The notes beneath the pieces were generated by a model. The model made no database searches. It saw only the letters and a list, made by a program, of their open reading frames with translations, and was not told the origin of the DNA. A program made the position numbers and the translations under genes. DNA of 64,000 nt, from assembly GCF_002105155.1 (NCBI RefSeq), contig NW_019028983.1, positions 310,001-374,000 of the forward strand. The letters are read 5' to 3'. Below, one piece after another: positions 10,802-24,200 of the stretch (position 1 is the stretch's first letter; every line of letters starts with the position of its first letter). The DNA comes from Lobosporangium transversale (lineage: Eukaryota; Mortierellomycota; Mortierellomycetes; Mortierellales; Mortierellaceae).

Positions 10802-13662
10802 GTGGATCTGGCTCTCGATTTATGTGGCATATGGACACTCCAATTAAGAGTACATCAGCACTATTTCTGACCTAGTGCTAATCAAACACTTCGACTTTTC
10901 CCCCAAAGCAACAGCTTTGCCTACAGGATATCAAGAATGAGGAACTGTACAGGTCTGTGAATAGCGATACCGCAATACAACAGTAGCCTGCTGTAAGACT
11001 GCAGAAAAGATGAGGGTATGATAATGGGGTTCGACGATATTGGGGATGGTTGATTTTAGCGATACTGTTGTAGAAAATGAAGTTGCTGACCTTAAGGTCG
11101 GTATATCTGTCAAGAACGCTTTCTTGAAAAGGCACCCCATCGACGGTGGCGTGGATGGTGTTGCAGAACAAGGGTACCATCGCCCCATAAGGAAACAGAT
11201 TGTGGATGAGACAAATGAGATTAATGGCGGCCTTGTAACAGTAATAACAACATTATCGAATGGGTTTGACGCCGTAGTATTGCCATCAACGCGGCTACAG
11301 ACCCCAACATGGGGCCCAGAATCAGATGACAAACCTATCGTCCCTGTGTCGCTTCCTATGCTCTAGCCGCCAGCGATATTTATAGCGAAGATGGACAGGC
11401 AGCTAGTGAGCACGAACGTGTATTAACTGATGATATTGAGGGGCCATGGATATAGTGGCGATGATGCCGAACTTCCAGGCCCAACTAGGGACTTCACACG
11501 TTCACACATTTCGAGACATTAAACTAGGCAACTTTTTAGAATTGTGATGGCACTAATATGGCTGAAATATTCCGTGGATTTCGAATAATAAAGCCTGAGT
11601 TATCCTCCCTCGTTCAAGATGAGATTGGTTCTATGCTCTTGAAGGAGTTGCTCCAAATCACCTCATTACTTGCAAAAAAAAAAAAAAAAAAAAAAAAAAG
11701 TCTATGTTGGACCATAGTACAGTAAAAGATTGAAATAAAATCGATCCAACTTTTTTCAAAAAAAAAGCTTATGCTCTTTGCATCTAAAATGTAAATCAAG
11801 AATGTCGTTCTTCTGTTAAAAACGTGTGGCCTGTTAATATAGCGCGTAAAACAAAGATGCTAAGCTATTCAACCAAAAAAAAAAAAAAAAATCATATCCA
11901 AGAAATGAATATTCCTTTTTTTTTGTTTTTTTTTTTTTTTTTGGACACGTAAAACCCCTTTAAAAGAAGCCCGAGGAGATTTTGTTTTCCTTGATTGCAG
12001 CAAAATGTATTTCTCGATTTATGCGACAGTGGTAGGTAGCTTGAGCTTTTTTTAAAAAACATAGCAAGGGGAGCAAACACAGTTTTTACCATGTTTGATA
12101 TGAGATATGTCTCTATTCTCCTTTTGGGACAGGCGAAGAAGTAAAGAAAAGAAACGGCAGCGTTTTTACGCATTATAAATATAGGTGAGGAGGAAAAACC
12201 ACGATTGCGATCAATGCAAAAGGTGACAGAAACAACTGAGGGCAATTCTTTGTTTTGTTGCAAGCTAAGCTACATGAAAGCAATTGTAGGATAGGAGTCC
12301 CATCGCGCTCGCCCTGTAAAGTCATAGAAGCAGAAGAGGCATCGCTAAATAATAACCAGGAGCATCATTAGGAGATCATTGTTTGAACCCTCTCTACTCA
12401 TGTCTTTGAAAAGTGAAACCGAGGTGACCCCGACTGCCACTCGTGGGCAGAGTTGAAGCTTCATGGTTCTTGGTGAGCTTTATCCACTACATCACAGCCA
12501 AGGGGAAGGCCCCAACAACAAGGGTCTGCCCGCTAATGATAAAGAGTAACTCTTGCTTTTCTTGAATTACATAAAATATTTCAAATACAGTTAATCAAGC
12601 AAGGCCTCTGATCTTATGAGAACAAGCTTCCGCAAAAGTTCGTGTGCCGGAAAACCCACACTTTATGAAGTATCGTGTACAATCTTCCTGTGAATTTCTA
12701 TCCTTCAGGAGAAGTTATTGGCTTGCGGATCGCGGAAGATGATAGGTAATTGATATATTAATGATATGAATTTCTCATTTGTCCAAAGCTGTATACTGTT
12801 GAAAGGACTTTAGGCTTGTTAATTCTTGTTACGGATCCCACATGGGCGGCCATTGATACCTGTGATCTTCGTAAGTTGGATATCCTAATAGTCTTCTATT
12901 GTTTACTTTGTTCCCAACAAATAAATAATTTTCCATACCTCCTTACTCAAATTTAGTTTCATGTGAGAAGAACGTGAAAATAAGAAAGCAGGCATATGCT
13001 TTTATCAAAGCTGAACACCCCAAATAAAATAAGTTATCCAAGCATGATTCAAAAAGTAAATAGACCCGCAGCAGAGGTGGTGACCAACTGGTGGCAATCC
13101 CCAATGCTATTTTTTTTTTTTTTTTTTTTTGATAAACGCCAGAGCGCTTACTGGATAAGCTTTTTAAAATTGATCGTCACCGCAATCAGATTTCTTCAGC
13201 TATCCTCCCCTACTTTCGATCGCTATTCTTCAGCTGAGTCTAAGCTTGTACGGGGTTCTGTAGGGGCTGCTCCGTCCCTGACATTGCACTCTTATAGATT
13301 AAGAAGGTAAGAAGGCCGCGTAATGTGTAACAAATGTGCATATTCTATTGGTGAAGTGTTGTGAATGAGACTATGAGTTCTGAAATGAATGATTCCTAAG
13401 GGATGTTTGGACCGGTTTTTCGTTAGGCTAGTAGTTTTACTCTTTTCTGTGGTGGTAACGGAGCATGAAAAGATGAAAAGATGAGGAATGTTTCTGCTTG
13501 CAGGGCTTAGGGCCTTTGAACCTGTGTGTGTTTTTCTTTTCTTTTTTTTCTTTTCTTTTTTTTTTTGGACAATCTCCACGACCCTTCTACCTTGTTGCGA
13601 TGTCTGTGATATGTTCTAAGGGGTGGAAGATTGATATTTATGGTTGCGGTCTCTGGGCAATT

Positions 13663-13718
13663 GGACCATAGTGGGAACGAACCGGGGACTCAATACTCAG
13701 CTCATTAGAGCATTGTCT
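13663..13718 (-). other. tRNA-like relic with B-box-type motif
   Basis: The minus strand contains GGTTCGTTCCC, close to the pol III B box, preceded by GCTCTAATGAGC, which can fold back on itself, and followed by a short acceptor-like CTATGGTCC. It does not fold into a complete cloverleaf and no anticodon stem can be assigned. It may be a decayed tRNA or the tRNA-derived head of a SINE. Weak. Confidence 0.2.
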
Positions 13719-14924
13719 GGATTCGGACGTTTGTTATCTCCAATAAATATGCATCTCAGGGCTGCCAGAGAGTCTGGCCAAATGAGGAAAAGGAAGAGTA
13801 AAACTAGTAGAATTAGTATATTTAAATTAGTCCAATCCATGATGTCCCAATATCATGAAACTTGATAATAAACGCGACCTTGGCCTGCACAATTGAGTTA
13901 TTAGTCTGCAGAATTAAAGAAAGAAGGTATAGACAGGTTTACAAGATTCAATGGCGATGTCTGATAGGACAGCTCTCTTTTACTGCTTTTTGAATCTTTG
14001 CTAGTATTACTTTCCAACGCATGGTCAGAAGTGCTTAGGCTAGGATACGCATAGGCTCATGATCCGTCCTATCCTCTTTTTTTCCGTCTCTTGCAATGTC
14101 TGTCCAGCCTGACTTGCAATGTCCCTATGAGCTAACCTCTTAATTAATAGAGATTTCCTTTTGAGCCATAGTCGGGGTACCTTTTTTTGGTCATCGCTCA
14201 TCGGATAATTAATGTCAATATCCTGAGCTTGTTCTTTTTTACACGTTACCAATGGGAAAGCCTTTTTGCACCTGACTGCTCGTCGAAATGCGCTGTTTAA
14301 TTACATAAAGTTCTACCCTAATAATCACCCTTAACAGCAATACGTATATTTCTCTCTTGCTCTCTATGATTTCTAAAGGGTCCAGTACCTCTACGGCTTA
14401 AGCGTCCTACTTATGTATCAGCATGGGCATCTGAGACTACTTTGTCAAGTTTACACTAAGTCGCTTGTCATCTATTTGCACGCTGCCCTAGGACACGAAA
14501 TACTGCCACGGGTCCTTCCTCGATTCCCGACACAACTGCAACAAAATATCATGTGTTTTGCTTAAATTGGGCAGCGGGAAGAGACAGACAACAATGTTGG
14601 GTTTGGTCACAGTTGCCATTTATTTATAATTCCCCTTATTTGATAGAGGATTCTGTAGACATTGAAATGCTGATACACGTAGACTACTCCGTGGTATTCA
14701 TCAACTATGTCTTTTTTTTTCCTTTTTACAGATCATGCTCATTATTCTATTACTGTGAGTATGATGGAGATTGCAGGAAAGATATGTTTTGACAACGCCT
14801 TCATATGAGTACCGCACGAACGAAGGTTGGTCTCCTATATGAGAAGATAGTCTCTTCTTAGGCATCCTTCATCTGTCACCATGATGATGAGCATCGTTCG
14901 AAGCTCTGCAATCCCTAACAAATC

Positions 14925-15293
14925 CAGAAATTGATCAGCGACGCCGGCATGGAGCAGATATCACACAAAATATCCAAGGGTATCAAGGCTGGCAGTGATA
15001 TATACAAGGAGTATGCCGAAATGTGCTACCTTGAGAGGTATGAACCATAAAATATTCGACCACAAATGCCCGATTTTTCGCAATATACTGTTTTTGGACG
15101 AGAGCATTGACCACACAAAATCAGTCAGCTGTGTGAAAAGCCATTCAAGCAACACGAGGGAACCAGTCAGCGAACAAGGGCCGAAGGCTTTGCGGCTAGT
15201 GTACAATCAGCTTTTTCAGGGCGGTGGAGGAGTTCAAATACCTGTCGCTGTCAGGATGACAACCACGTATTAATTGACATTATCTTCAGTTGA
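14925..15293 (+). pseudogene. Broken coding frame of 123 codons
   Basis: One frame runs from 14925 to a TGA at 15291-15293 with only two internal stops (TAA near 15048 and TGA near 15108). Composition is charged and protein-like (for example ISKGIKAGSDIYKEYAEMCY and GTSQRTRAEGFAASVQSAF). A second frame upstream also looks coding (EALQSLTNPEIDQRRRHGAD), suggesting a frameshift. No family recognised. Probably a decayed accessory or mobile-element gene. Confidence 0.3.
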
Positions 15294-17140
15294 TAAATAA
15301 TTAGGGGCTGAGATACAACCTGACGTACTTCCTGGGCGTCGTTAGCGCTTTTATCCACTCAGGACTGCAAACAACTTGCTTTGTCAAGATGACGCATGCT
15401 TTTGGAACATGCCCTCCTGTGGCGGGTTGCTTGATATGGGCGTTAGAGGCCGTCCGTTATGCTTGGTGGCAATGAGTTCAACGCATCAAGGAAATGCCTG
15501 ACCGAGGTCACCCATGCACTATTTTGTAAAAAAAAAAAAAAAAAAGTGCTTCATATGTGAATAAATATGCCTTCGGCGTAATATATCTGTAGTACATAAT
15601 CTGCACAATGCTTTCCTCGTGAATATCCTCTTCAGCACCACCAGCACTACAAATCTATTAGAGAAGGTTGGAATTTTATTTAAAACGCAATCAGTGCCAG
15701 TGCCGCCAGCAGTACAGATGTTTGCCCCAAAGGGTGTCAGCTGCACCTGCAATAGCTAATAACGGAGATGACAAAAGGTCTGGGCCCATAATGTCGTGGA
15801 ACAGGTTAATTTAATTTATTTTTTTTTTTGATGTGGGCAACCACACATGGGATATTGGTTCGAAGACGTCATTTTGAATGATTCTGTAAATAAAAACGCG
15901 TGAGTTTAGACATCACGTACACCGTCTTGTACGTTTTTCGGGAGGATCTTTTTCATCCACTCACCTGAGCACAAACTTGCAAAAAAAAAAAAAAAAAAAA
16001 AAAGGTTGTCTTCGTTTGACGGTGCTCAACTATCGTAATCCCCAGTTACAACAACAATGACAGCAGATAGCAGTAGTAGATAGCAGGAGATAATATCAGG
16101 CAGCAACAATTATGACAAAGAAATAAAAAAAAAAAAAAAAAACAAAAACAGAAAAGTAGTAAGAAGATGAAAATCGGAGCCTTTGAAGGCCTGATGACGA
16201 ACTAACGGTATTTGTAACACAAACTCATCAAGTTTAATCAAAATCTACAGCGAAAAGGGGTGAGGGTCTTGTTCTTGACCTCGGGAATGAGCACAGCATT
16301 CATCTACTTTACTGCTTTGATATTTCAAGTCAAGAGAGCGTATCCTACATTCCCCAGAGAGTTCTCTCTATCATTTAAGGATGAATTATCATTTAAACAG
16401 TATCTGCAACACGACGTCTAGAACAATATCTCTTCAGAGTGCAATCTCATTTGTCTCTGTAGTTTTGATGGCCCCAATCAATCCTTTTTGTTTCACAAAG
16501 GATCTGCCTACATCCGTCTTCTTGTATGTATTCCTCATGTCACCTGTTGCACCCTCCATTGAGGCTGTGAACCATATCTTTTTTTTTTTTCTTTTTTTTT
16601 TGCAATGACAAGAACTCTTTCTCTCCTCTTTCTGCTCCTCCCTCTCCACTTTCTCCTTCCACTTTCGAACAGTGGAGAAAAAAAAATGTTATTTTTCCTG
16701 TTTTTTTTAAAAAAACAAAAATAGTTGTATTTCATTCAGTACACTTTTTGCTACTTTCCTTTCCCTATGCTTATGGCCTAATCCATTGGGTTTAATAGAT
16801 AGAGGAATGGGAAGGAGGTGAGGGCTCTCTAAAGACGTGCATATAGCCATCAATAGAATGAAACCAAAATAATAAATGGCCCAAAAACAGGTTCCCCTCA
16901 TCTTGGATCAAAACTTTCCGGTCGACCGCATCGCATGCCCTTTTGTTGGCAGCAAGCTTATTGAACGATATCGCTGGGAGCTGAATAAAGGCTGGGCTGA
17001 ATAGAAAAAACAGATACCTGTCCTATCAGGATAATAAATGAAAGTGTAAGAAAAACTGGAGGATGCCAAGCCTGTTCAGGAAGTAAGGCCATATATAACA
17101 GTGAATCCTTTATCCCTCCTGTTTATTCTACTCTTTATTT

Positions 17141-17203
17141 TATTATTATTATTAACATTATTATTAACATTATTATTAACATTATTATTAACATTATTAT
17201 CAT
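17141..17203. repeat. Microsatellite, unit ATTATTAAC
   Basis: Several tandem copies of the nine-base unit ATTATTAAC are visible, followed by degenerate ATTAT copies. Confidence 0.85.
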
Positions 17204-20200
17204 TACTATCTTATTAGTATTATTATCTTTATACATAATGGTCTTGGCGTTGTGCTAGGACAGGAGGGGCTTCTCAAACCATTCAAAGATTGTTACTGAT
17301 GGCTGTGATCATGATAGGGATTGCTGCTTTCTGCAACGAGCAACAGGATTGGCGCAGCTTCTGTTTTGCCTTTTTTCCTTGAATGATGAGGATTGGTGCA
17401 TACATAATCATACCGCATGTTATCTGCTAGGGCAAACGGAGGTAGAATGTTTCTGCTGCGCTATACGTTTATTATTTTTTCTTCATGAAGAGAAGAGAAC
17501 ATTCAATGGATAATGTTGTTACACTGAGTTAAAGGCTCACTCGCCTCCATTCCGGTTGATGCACGGTACACAAATATCGAGTTAAAAAGCGTTGTGGAGA
17601 GACAGGCTCCCCAAAGGCTTGGCTGGATTGAAGGATGCCTTTTTACCTTATTTTATCTTTTTGCAACTCTGAAAAAGATGGACAGCAGCGTTAGAGAATA
17701 CGGAAATAATGAGTCTCTACAACGACATAGTACGTTAGTAAGCCAGCAGCGACCACACACAGAGGAAAGAGATGAGTAACATATCCACCTAGGGGCTAAA
17801 TAAAAAACAGGGGGTCACAGAAGGTCATTGAAGTAAAAGCTTCTTTTCTTTTTGCCTTCAATCCTAGTCACGCAGTCCTGGTTTTTGTTGTAGATGATGG
17901 AGCTGATGATGATGGATCTAATGCAAAGAAAAGATAAAGGCAAAGACAAAGACAAAGACAAAGGCAAAGCAAAGTAAAGATAAGGGGTAGGAGGTTTTTT
18001 TTTGTTCTAAGCAAGCAAGCGGAGACAACCTCACTACAATGAGATATCAGAAGGAGTAATATAAATAGTGGCATTATCTGGACGTCCAAGGTCTTTGGTG
18101 ATACTTCTGCTATATTAAAAAGAAAATGGCCCAATACGAAGCATTTCAAGGTGAGTGGATGGATCAAGAGTAAAATGATGTTTCGACTGCGGTATAGAGC
18201 TAATTCAATCAGCAGGAAGCAGATAGCATACAGTATCAGAAGGAAGAAGCAAAAGAGAAATAGAAGCAACTGGGGCATCAAGTATGGGTCTTGGACTGGT
18301 GGACGGTATTCCGAGCCGTGTTTTAAAGACCATCGGGTATGGCAACAGGAAAGAAGGACTGGGAAAGAGAAGTATATGAAGGGCAGTAGCAAGGACTAAG
18401 ATAACAAGAGGGAGGGAGAAAGAGCGCAAGAGTAAAGTAAAGCCGAGTGGAGCTACCTGAAGATAAAAAAAAAAAGGAAGAGTGGATGATGGGATGGCAA
18501 AGGTGCCGATGCCAAGAGTCAGTATGGATGGACTAATTAAGCGGCAACATAGAACAAAAGATACCGAGGAAAGAAGATGGAGTGGGGAAGGAGGCCTAGG
18601 CTAGAAGTGAGCGTTGAAAGGAACTTAACGGTTAGGATGAAGATAGAGGTAGGCAAGTAGGATGACAGCAAGCTGGCGATCGTAGTGGAAGTGTGAGGTG
18701 GCGTAGCTCTATAAAAGGGAGACTCTCGCGTCCCTGCTTTTCCCTCTTTTTTCTCTTTTTTCTTCCTTCTGTCTCTCACATCTCTCCTCATTTCTTTTGA
18801 TTTTTCACTTTTCCCTCGCATCCCGAACACTCGAGATCTGATTCGCCCCAAAGTGCTCCTTGTGACAATTCAATCAGACTATTTTGTACGCCTACATATA
18901 TTTGTTGTTAACTTATTTACATTGTATTAGATTTTATTGCATTGTATTGTATCATGTATTATGTATTTCGATAGTTGCCTTTGATAACAAAACAACAAAA
19001 AAAAAAAAAAAAAAACACGCAGGCATCATCATCACTGACCACTGCGATGTTTTGCTTATTTTTCTTTGCTTTACTCGCTTTTGCCTTAAAGCATAACAAC
19101 TAGCAGACTAAACAAAAGAAGAAAAAGTATTAACGGAATCAACATTACAAGGTAGGACATAAACTATCTAATATCAAGTAGGGAGGATCCACCTCTCCTG
19201 CTGCTGCTGCTGCTTGCTGTTGCCATTGTTGCCACTATCACTTGTTTGTTTCTGCTCGATCCAGTTCCTTGACAGATCTCTAGTAGACAGCACCTTGGTG
19301 CACAGCAAAAAAAAAAAAAAAAAAAAAAAATCTAAAAGCGACATTTGTGCAAGGGAAAAAGGGACATGGGAGCAGCCTGACATTGTGATGTCTATTCTTC
19401 TATATACAAATATGATTTGAACGTGTTGTTTATCCCATTGCTGTCGTAATAGCTGACATCGCACGTTGGACAACAACAACAACAGTAACAGTAACAGCAG
19501 ACCCCTATCTTAAGTTAAACAAAAAAAAAAAAAAAAAAGTGTATGAAGGAAGTTCCTTATTCCTCATTCTCCATACTTTCTTTTTGATGGGTTTCTTTGC
19601 ACTACAGCTCCTTGAAGCCACTCTAAGTATTACTGTCTGTATCGAAAGCAAGAAAATAAGAAAACAAGAAAAAAAACGTACAGCATCGGTTATTGAATAG
19701 TGATATCAGGCAAGTACCCTTTTTTCCCTTTACGTACCATTCTGTGGCCTGTACTTTTTTGTACTGTTATTGTGTTGGTCCAGTACAAGAGAAGTTGCAC
19801 TTGTGGTCATCCGACAGCAATAATCCCGAAAGGCCATAAAGCACGGTGGTGAAGAGATAGGTTACTTGCTCGCAACCATTCATTATCGTTGCGTTAACGA
19901 TCATTTGATGGTCATGTCTTTTGTTATTGCGTTGAAGACTCAGTCTTTATAAAACTTGGTTTTTTGTACGGAAGAAGGCTTCCTTCGGGTTTCTATATTT
20001 GTTTCATGCTATGAGGTGTATTATAAGTTAAAAGGAGCTTCACTAGCAGTCGAGAGGAGGTTCGGACAAAGAGTTGAAAGGAAAAAGGGTTTCTACACAT
20101 TTGCTAATTATGGTATATGAATAGTGAATCTGGCAGTGCCAAGGGTGGAGGCGGTGTTTTTATGTTTCGAGTAACCATTTGAGGAGACGGAGCATAGGTT

Positions 20201-21249
20201 TCATGGGGCTGAATGTGGGAAGCAATACCTCGACTTACTGCCATAAGGAATGAAGTAATGCGATGGAGTCAAGGATCTTTCTCGTCCTTGGCTCGTTCCT
20301 TTCTTTATTGCTTACTGTGTTTTGTTCTGTTTCTCATTAAATCCATAAGCACATACGAGGATATGTGATGGCAATCAGCCAAGCCGTATGTGTGTGTGTG
20401 TATAACTGGATTGATCGAAGCCGATGTATCGTGGGCCGCAAGCGCAGATTTGCATGCGCCTTCTGATACTCTGCCCTGGCCAAGCTAAAAAAAAAAAAAA
20501 AAAAAAAAAAAAGTGCATTTCTGAGTCGCTTTATTTACTCTCCCCCTCTTTATTTTTTATTTCCAGCATTTTCCATCGTCTACTATTGACTCGCTGTTCC
20601 AAACACCTTTACGAGACGACGTTTCGTTGCGATCTCCACGAGCGAATAGCCATCCACTCTGAGCTGAGCTTGGCAGGCAGAAAAGTATTATTTTGAAAAA
20701 TATTCGCCCTGTAAGTGTATTGCTATGTGGGATATAACGACTTTTATTTACTATTGATATTTTTGGGGGAGTGGTCCTTCCTTTCCTTCTCTTTTGCGTG
20801 ACAATCGATTATTCACTTTTGGAGCATGCGGCAACAAGCAGCCCCGTCTTTCTTTCTTTCTTTCTTTCCTTCTTTCTTTATTGCTAAAAGGCTCGGGTAT
20901 GGATATGGAATATAAAAGATAGTAAAAAATGATGGGATATGCATTGTCTCTATGACTCGCAATGATCGTCTAAAACCCGAGTAGGAAAATTAATCATCGT
21001 CTGAAAGAGTGAGCAACTGCTCCTTTTGCTTATTCATCCTCCGACCAAACTAACTCGCCTACTACTTTGAATTGCTGCTGTAAACGAGCACGCGGAAGCA
21101 TGGAGTTTTCTTTAATTATCATCCTATTTTTATGTATGCCCATTTTATTAATGATTATAGTTTCCCTTCTGTCTTCTACTCTACTACATGTCTTGTATAG
21201 ACCGAATCACAAACACACTCAACACATACAACACCAGGCTCGAAATAAG

Positions 21250-24200
21250 ATGGATTCAGAGTTCTGTGAATATGATCTGGCAGAGGACCATCCTGGCTAT
21301 AGTCTACCAGTTAGCAACATCGCTTACCATATTGATAACGAAGATAACTGTCGAGCAGGTCAAGCTGCCGTGGCGCAAAGAGCATTTCAGCGCATCCTAG
21401 ATTCATATGACGAATACGAAAGACTGGCAGACAGCTTTCAGCTGGAGCTTGACAAGCGACAGGAGCTGATCAATGCTCGTAAGGAGCGTGAGAAGGCTAT
21501 GCGTGAAGAACTGCAACGACAGCTCAAGGAGGAGAAACGGATGAAGAAGATGGGAAGGACCAAATCAACATCATCAACATCAGTATCAGCCTCTCCATCA
21601 ATAGCCGCATCAAATCCGTTGATTTCTCGACAGCCTTATTTCCACCCATACAGATTCACGCCGCAGCGGTTCAACGGAGTGTCATTCACAGATCAGGGGC
21701 GTGGATTTCCCGCATACAAGCACGACATTAACTGCAATTTTACTTTTACTGAAGGCTATGACCAAAACTGGAACTGTAGACAACGATCACACACTGTGAT
21801 CTCATCTGAATCACAATCTCATTCGAGTCCAGATCATCTTCCGAATCTAGTCCATGGCGCAATTCACTCAACCGAACGATCTCCCACCAACTCCCCTGTT
21901 CTCCCTCTGACACCGTCGCCACCACTTGGACCATCCGATGCTGCTACCACAGCTATTGACATGAATGTCACATCGTCCAAGCCCAGCCTTCCCACAACTG
22001 TTGATTTATTATCATCGTCATCTATACCACTGCTTCCTGCCTCAGAGCCAACAGGCACATTCAGCACTGCTCCATGTTTAGGATCACAGCTAGAACAGCG
22101 ACATCATATGTGCAAAAAGCGTAAGCAGGCCATTCCGGTTCATCCTTCTGTTGTTAACCGCATCCCTGGCATTACCCTTAGAATCCAGCCGGATACCGAA
22201 CAGCATTTGCAGGTCGAAGTACTCAAGAATGTGGAGGACTATCGATTGGTAGACCACAGAAATGGTGATGACATTGTACCATCATTGGATCAGAAAAATG
22301 AAGATACGAGTATCCGTGGTAGTAGTGAACTGCAACAACAATTTCAAGCAAGGCAAGATCTGGATAAGATCAGAGAATCAATTGAATCTAGTCGGCCTGG
22401 ATATGGATTTTTTTCCTCCTCAGCCTTATACCCTTTTACGCGACTGCCAAAAGATATTGATTGGGAAGCAAGAGCTCATGAAGTGCATATGCGCAATCCA
22501 GCTATAATGCAGCGTTATCAGAAACATCACCGTCGTCAAAGTAGCGCCAGCCGAAATAGGAGTTTAGATTTATATGATCCGACTGGAACTAGACTGAATG
22601 TAGTAATTGGTGATCAAAACAAATCACACATGACCTCAACAAGCTCTACTCTGGCCAGGGGGGCCTCACCGCTCTCATGGGACAACTTTTTGAATCGTGA
22701 TTGTCAAGTCAACAAAGTCATTGGTATGCACGATAAAGACTTTGATGTTCTGGAAGGGATTGTCCAGGAGGCTGTCGCGCGTCAACAAGCAGCTTCTCAT
22801 CAGTCTTCTGAGGAGCCAGAAGATTCACTTCATCAAAATAACCGCCACCATGCTTCTTCTCACTCAGCAGAAGAACAGGGGGCTGGTACAACGAAATCAT
22901 CATCGGCGAGCTCATCCAAATCATTGACAAAGAATCAAGCTACCTCACCAAGAAAGCCCACTGGATCGAGTTTGGTATCAAAGGTTCCAAAGACTACTCG
23001 TGCTACAGGCATCCGTGCAACACGTGGTGGGGCGGCAGAGCTTGTGGAAGGCTATGATGACATCGAGCGGGTTATGAAGGAAAAACGACTAAAGAAGCGT
23101 GAGGAAATGCGTCGCAGAGAGGAGAATCGAATGACTTCTGAACCAATCACAGATATTAGCCACGAGAGTGACCATGAGCTTATGGACAAGCGTGGCGTGA
23201 GCGAAGCTTTGAGTGTCGATGATGATGGAGACACCCGTATGACCGAGCATCATCCTGAGGAAATCAAGCAGGAAGTGACAGAAAGTGACATCGCAACAAA
23301 AGCACGTGCCATGACTAATGAAAACAGTAATAGGGATCATCAAACTAAGCACCGGAAATCCGCTAGCTCAACGACTGTCCCTGGCTCACCACCATCGCCA
23401 CCTCACTCTCGACAGGTGACCCCGTTCAGAAATGAGCCCGCCACGGATTCCAGGAAATCAAGCGTTTCGATGTCGTCCGTTCAAATTCAGCCTATTGTAT
23501 ACACCACCACTCAAACTCGGGAATCACATACTTCCAGTACCCCACCTGCAACACCAACAAGGACAACGACCCTACCACCGCCAGTATCGTCAGTACGAGG
23601 GAGGACAAGGTCAGGTTCAGTTGCAGGTCTTTTGGAGAGTGGTAGTGCTCTGGAAGAGCAGCAAATCTTGGAAAAAGGCAAAAATCATTTTTACGACTCC
23701 AAGTTGGATGAAATTGCTGCGAAAGAGAGAGCGAAACGAAAACAGAAAAAGGAAGCAGCAGCAGCAGCAGTAGCAGCAGCAGTGGCCGCCGCCGCCGCCG
23801 CTGCCACCACTCGTGACGAAGCAACATCAGCCGCCAATTGTAATGGCGATCAAGACAATAGCCAGGGACAAGGAGAGAGGCGTGCGATGGATACGGATGA
23901 TACAAAAGAGAATAAGACAGACCTCAATGATAACATTGTTGTCGTTAAAGAGGGACCATCTAGGACTAATCCGGATTTACAGACTCTGAAGGGTGAAGCT
24001 GGGGATGTCAAGTCCTTATGCAAAGATCCTGTGCAACTAAGCATGACCAATTTACCGAAATCATCCAAGTTCTTGCCCGGACGTGTCTTACGCACAGCTC
24101 GGACAAAGGCTGTGGATCCGTTGTACATTGCAGATTCATCCAGCGTGGCAGGCCCACTGTCGACGGTAGAAGCGCGTAGTGGCACTGGTGCTGATCGTGG

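Larger units (their letters stand above)
8960..21249. other. 12-kb gene-poor stretch with decayed coding fragments and simple repeats
   Basis: No intact gene can be supported. The longest open frames are about 60-130 codons and most are driven by homopolymers. Several stretches have coding-like composition but are broken by stops or frameshifts (listed separately at 9.7, 10.2, 10.7 and 14.9 kb). The rest is A/T-run-rich spacer with microsatellites, for example TTTC near 20.86 kb and AAGACA-like near 17.94 kb. It looks like an accessory block where genes or mobile elements have decayed. Confidence 0.6.

Noticed and set aside
12440-12515. Minus-strand stretch with a tRNA-like A-box pattern (GTGATGTAGTGGATAAAGC)
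   Set aside because: No matching B box at the right distance and no acceptor stem pairing.
21100-21249. In-frame upstream extension of the 1091-residue protein giving a hydrophobic N-terminus
   Set aside because: The DNA is pyrimidine-rich and ends in TATAG like a leader or intron. A membrane anchor does not fit the nuclear-type C-terminus.
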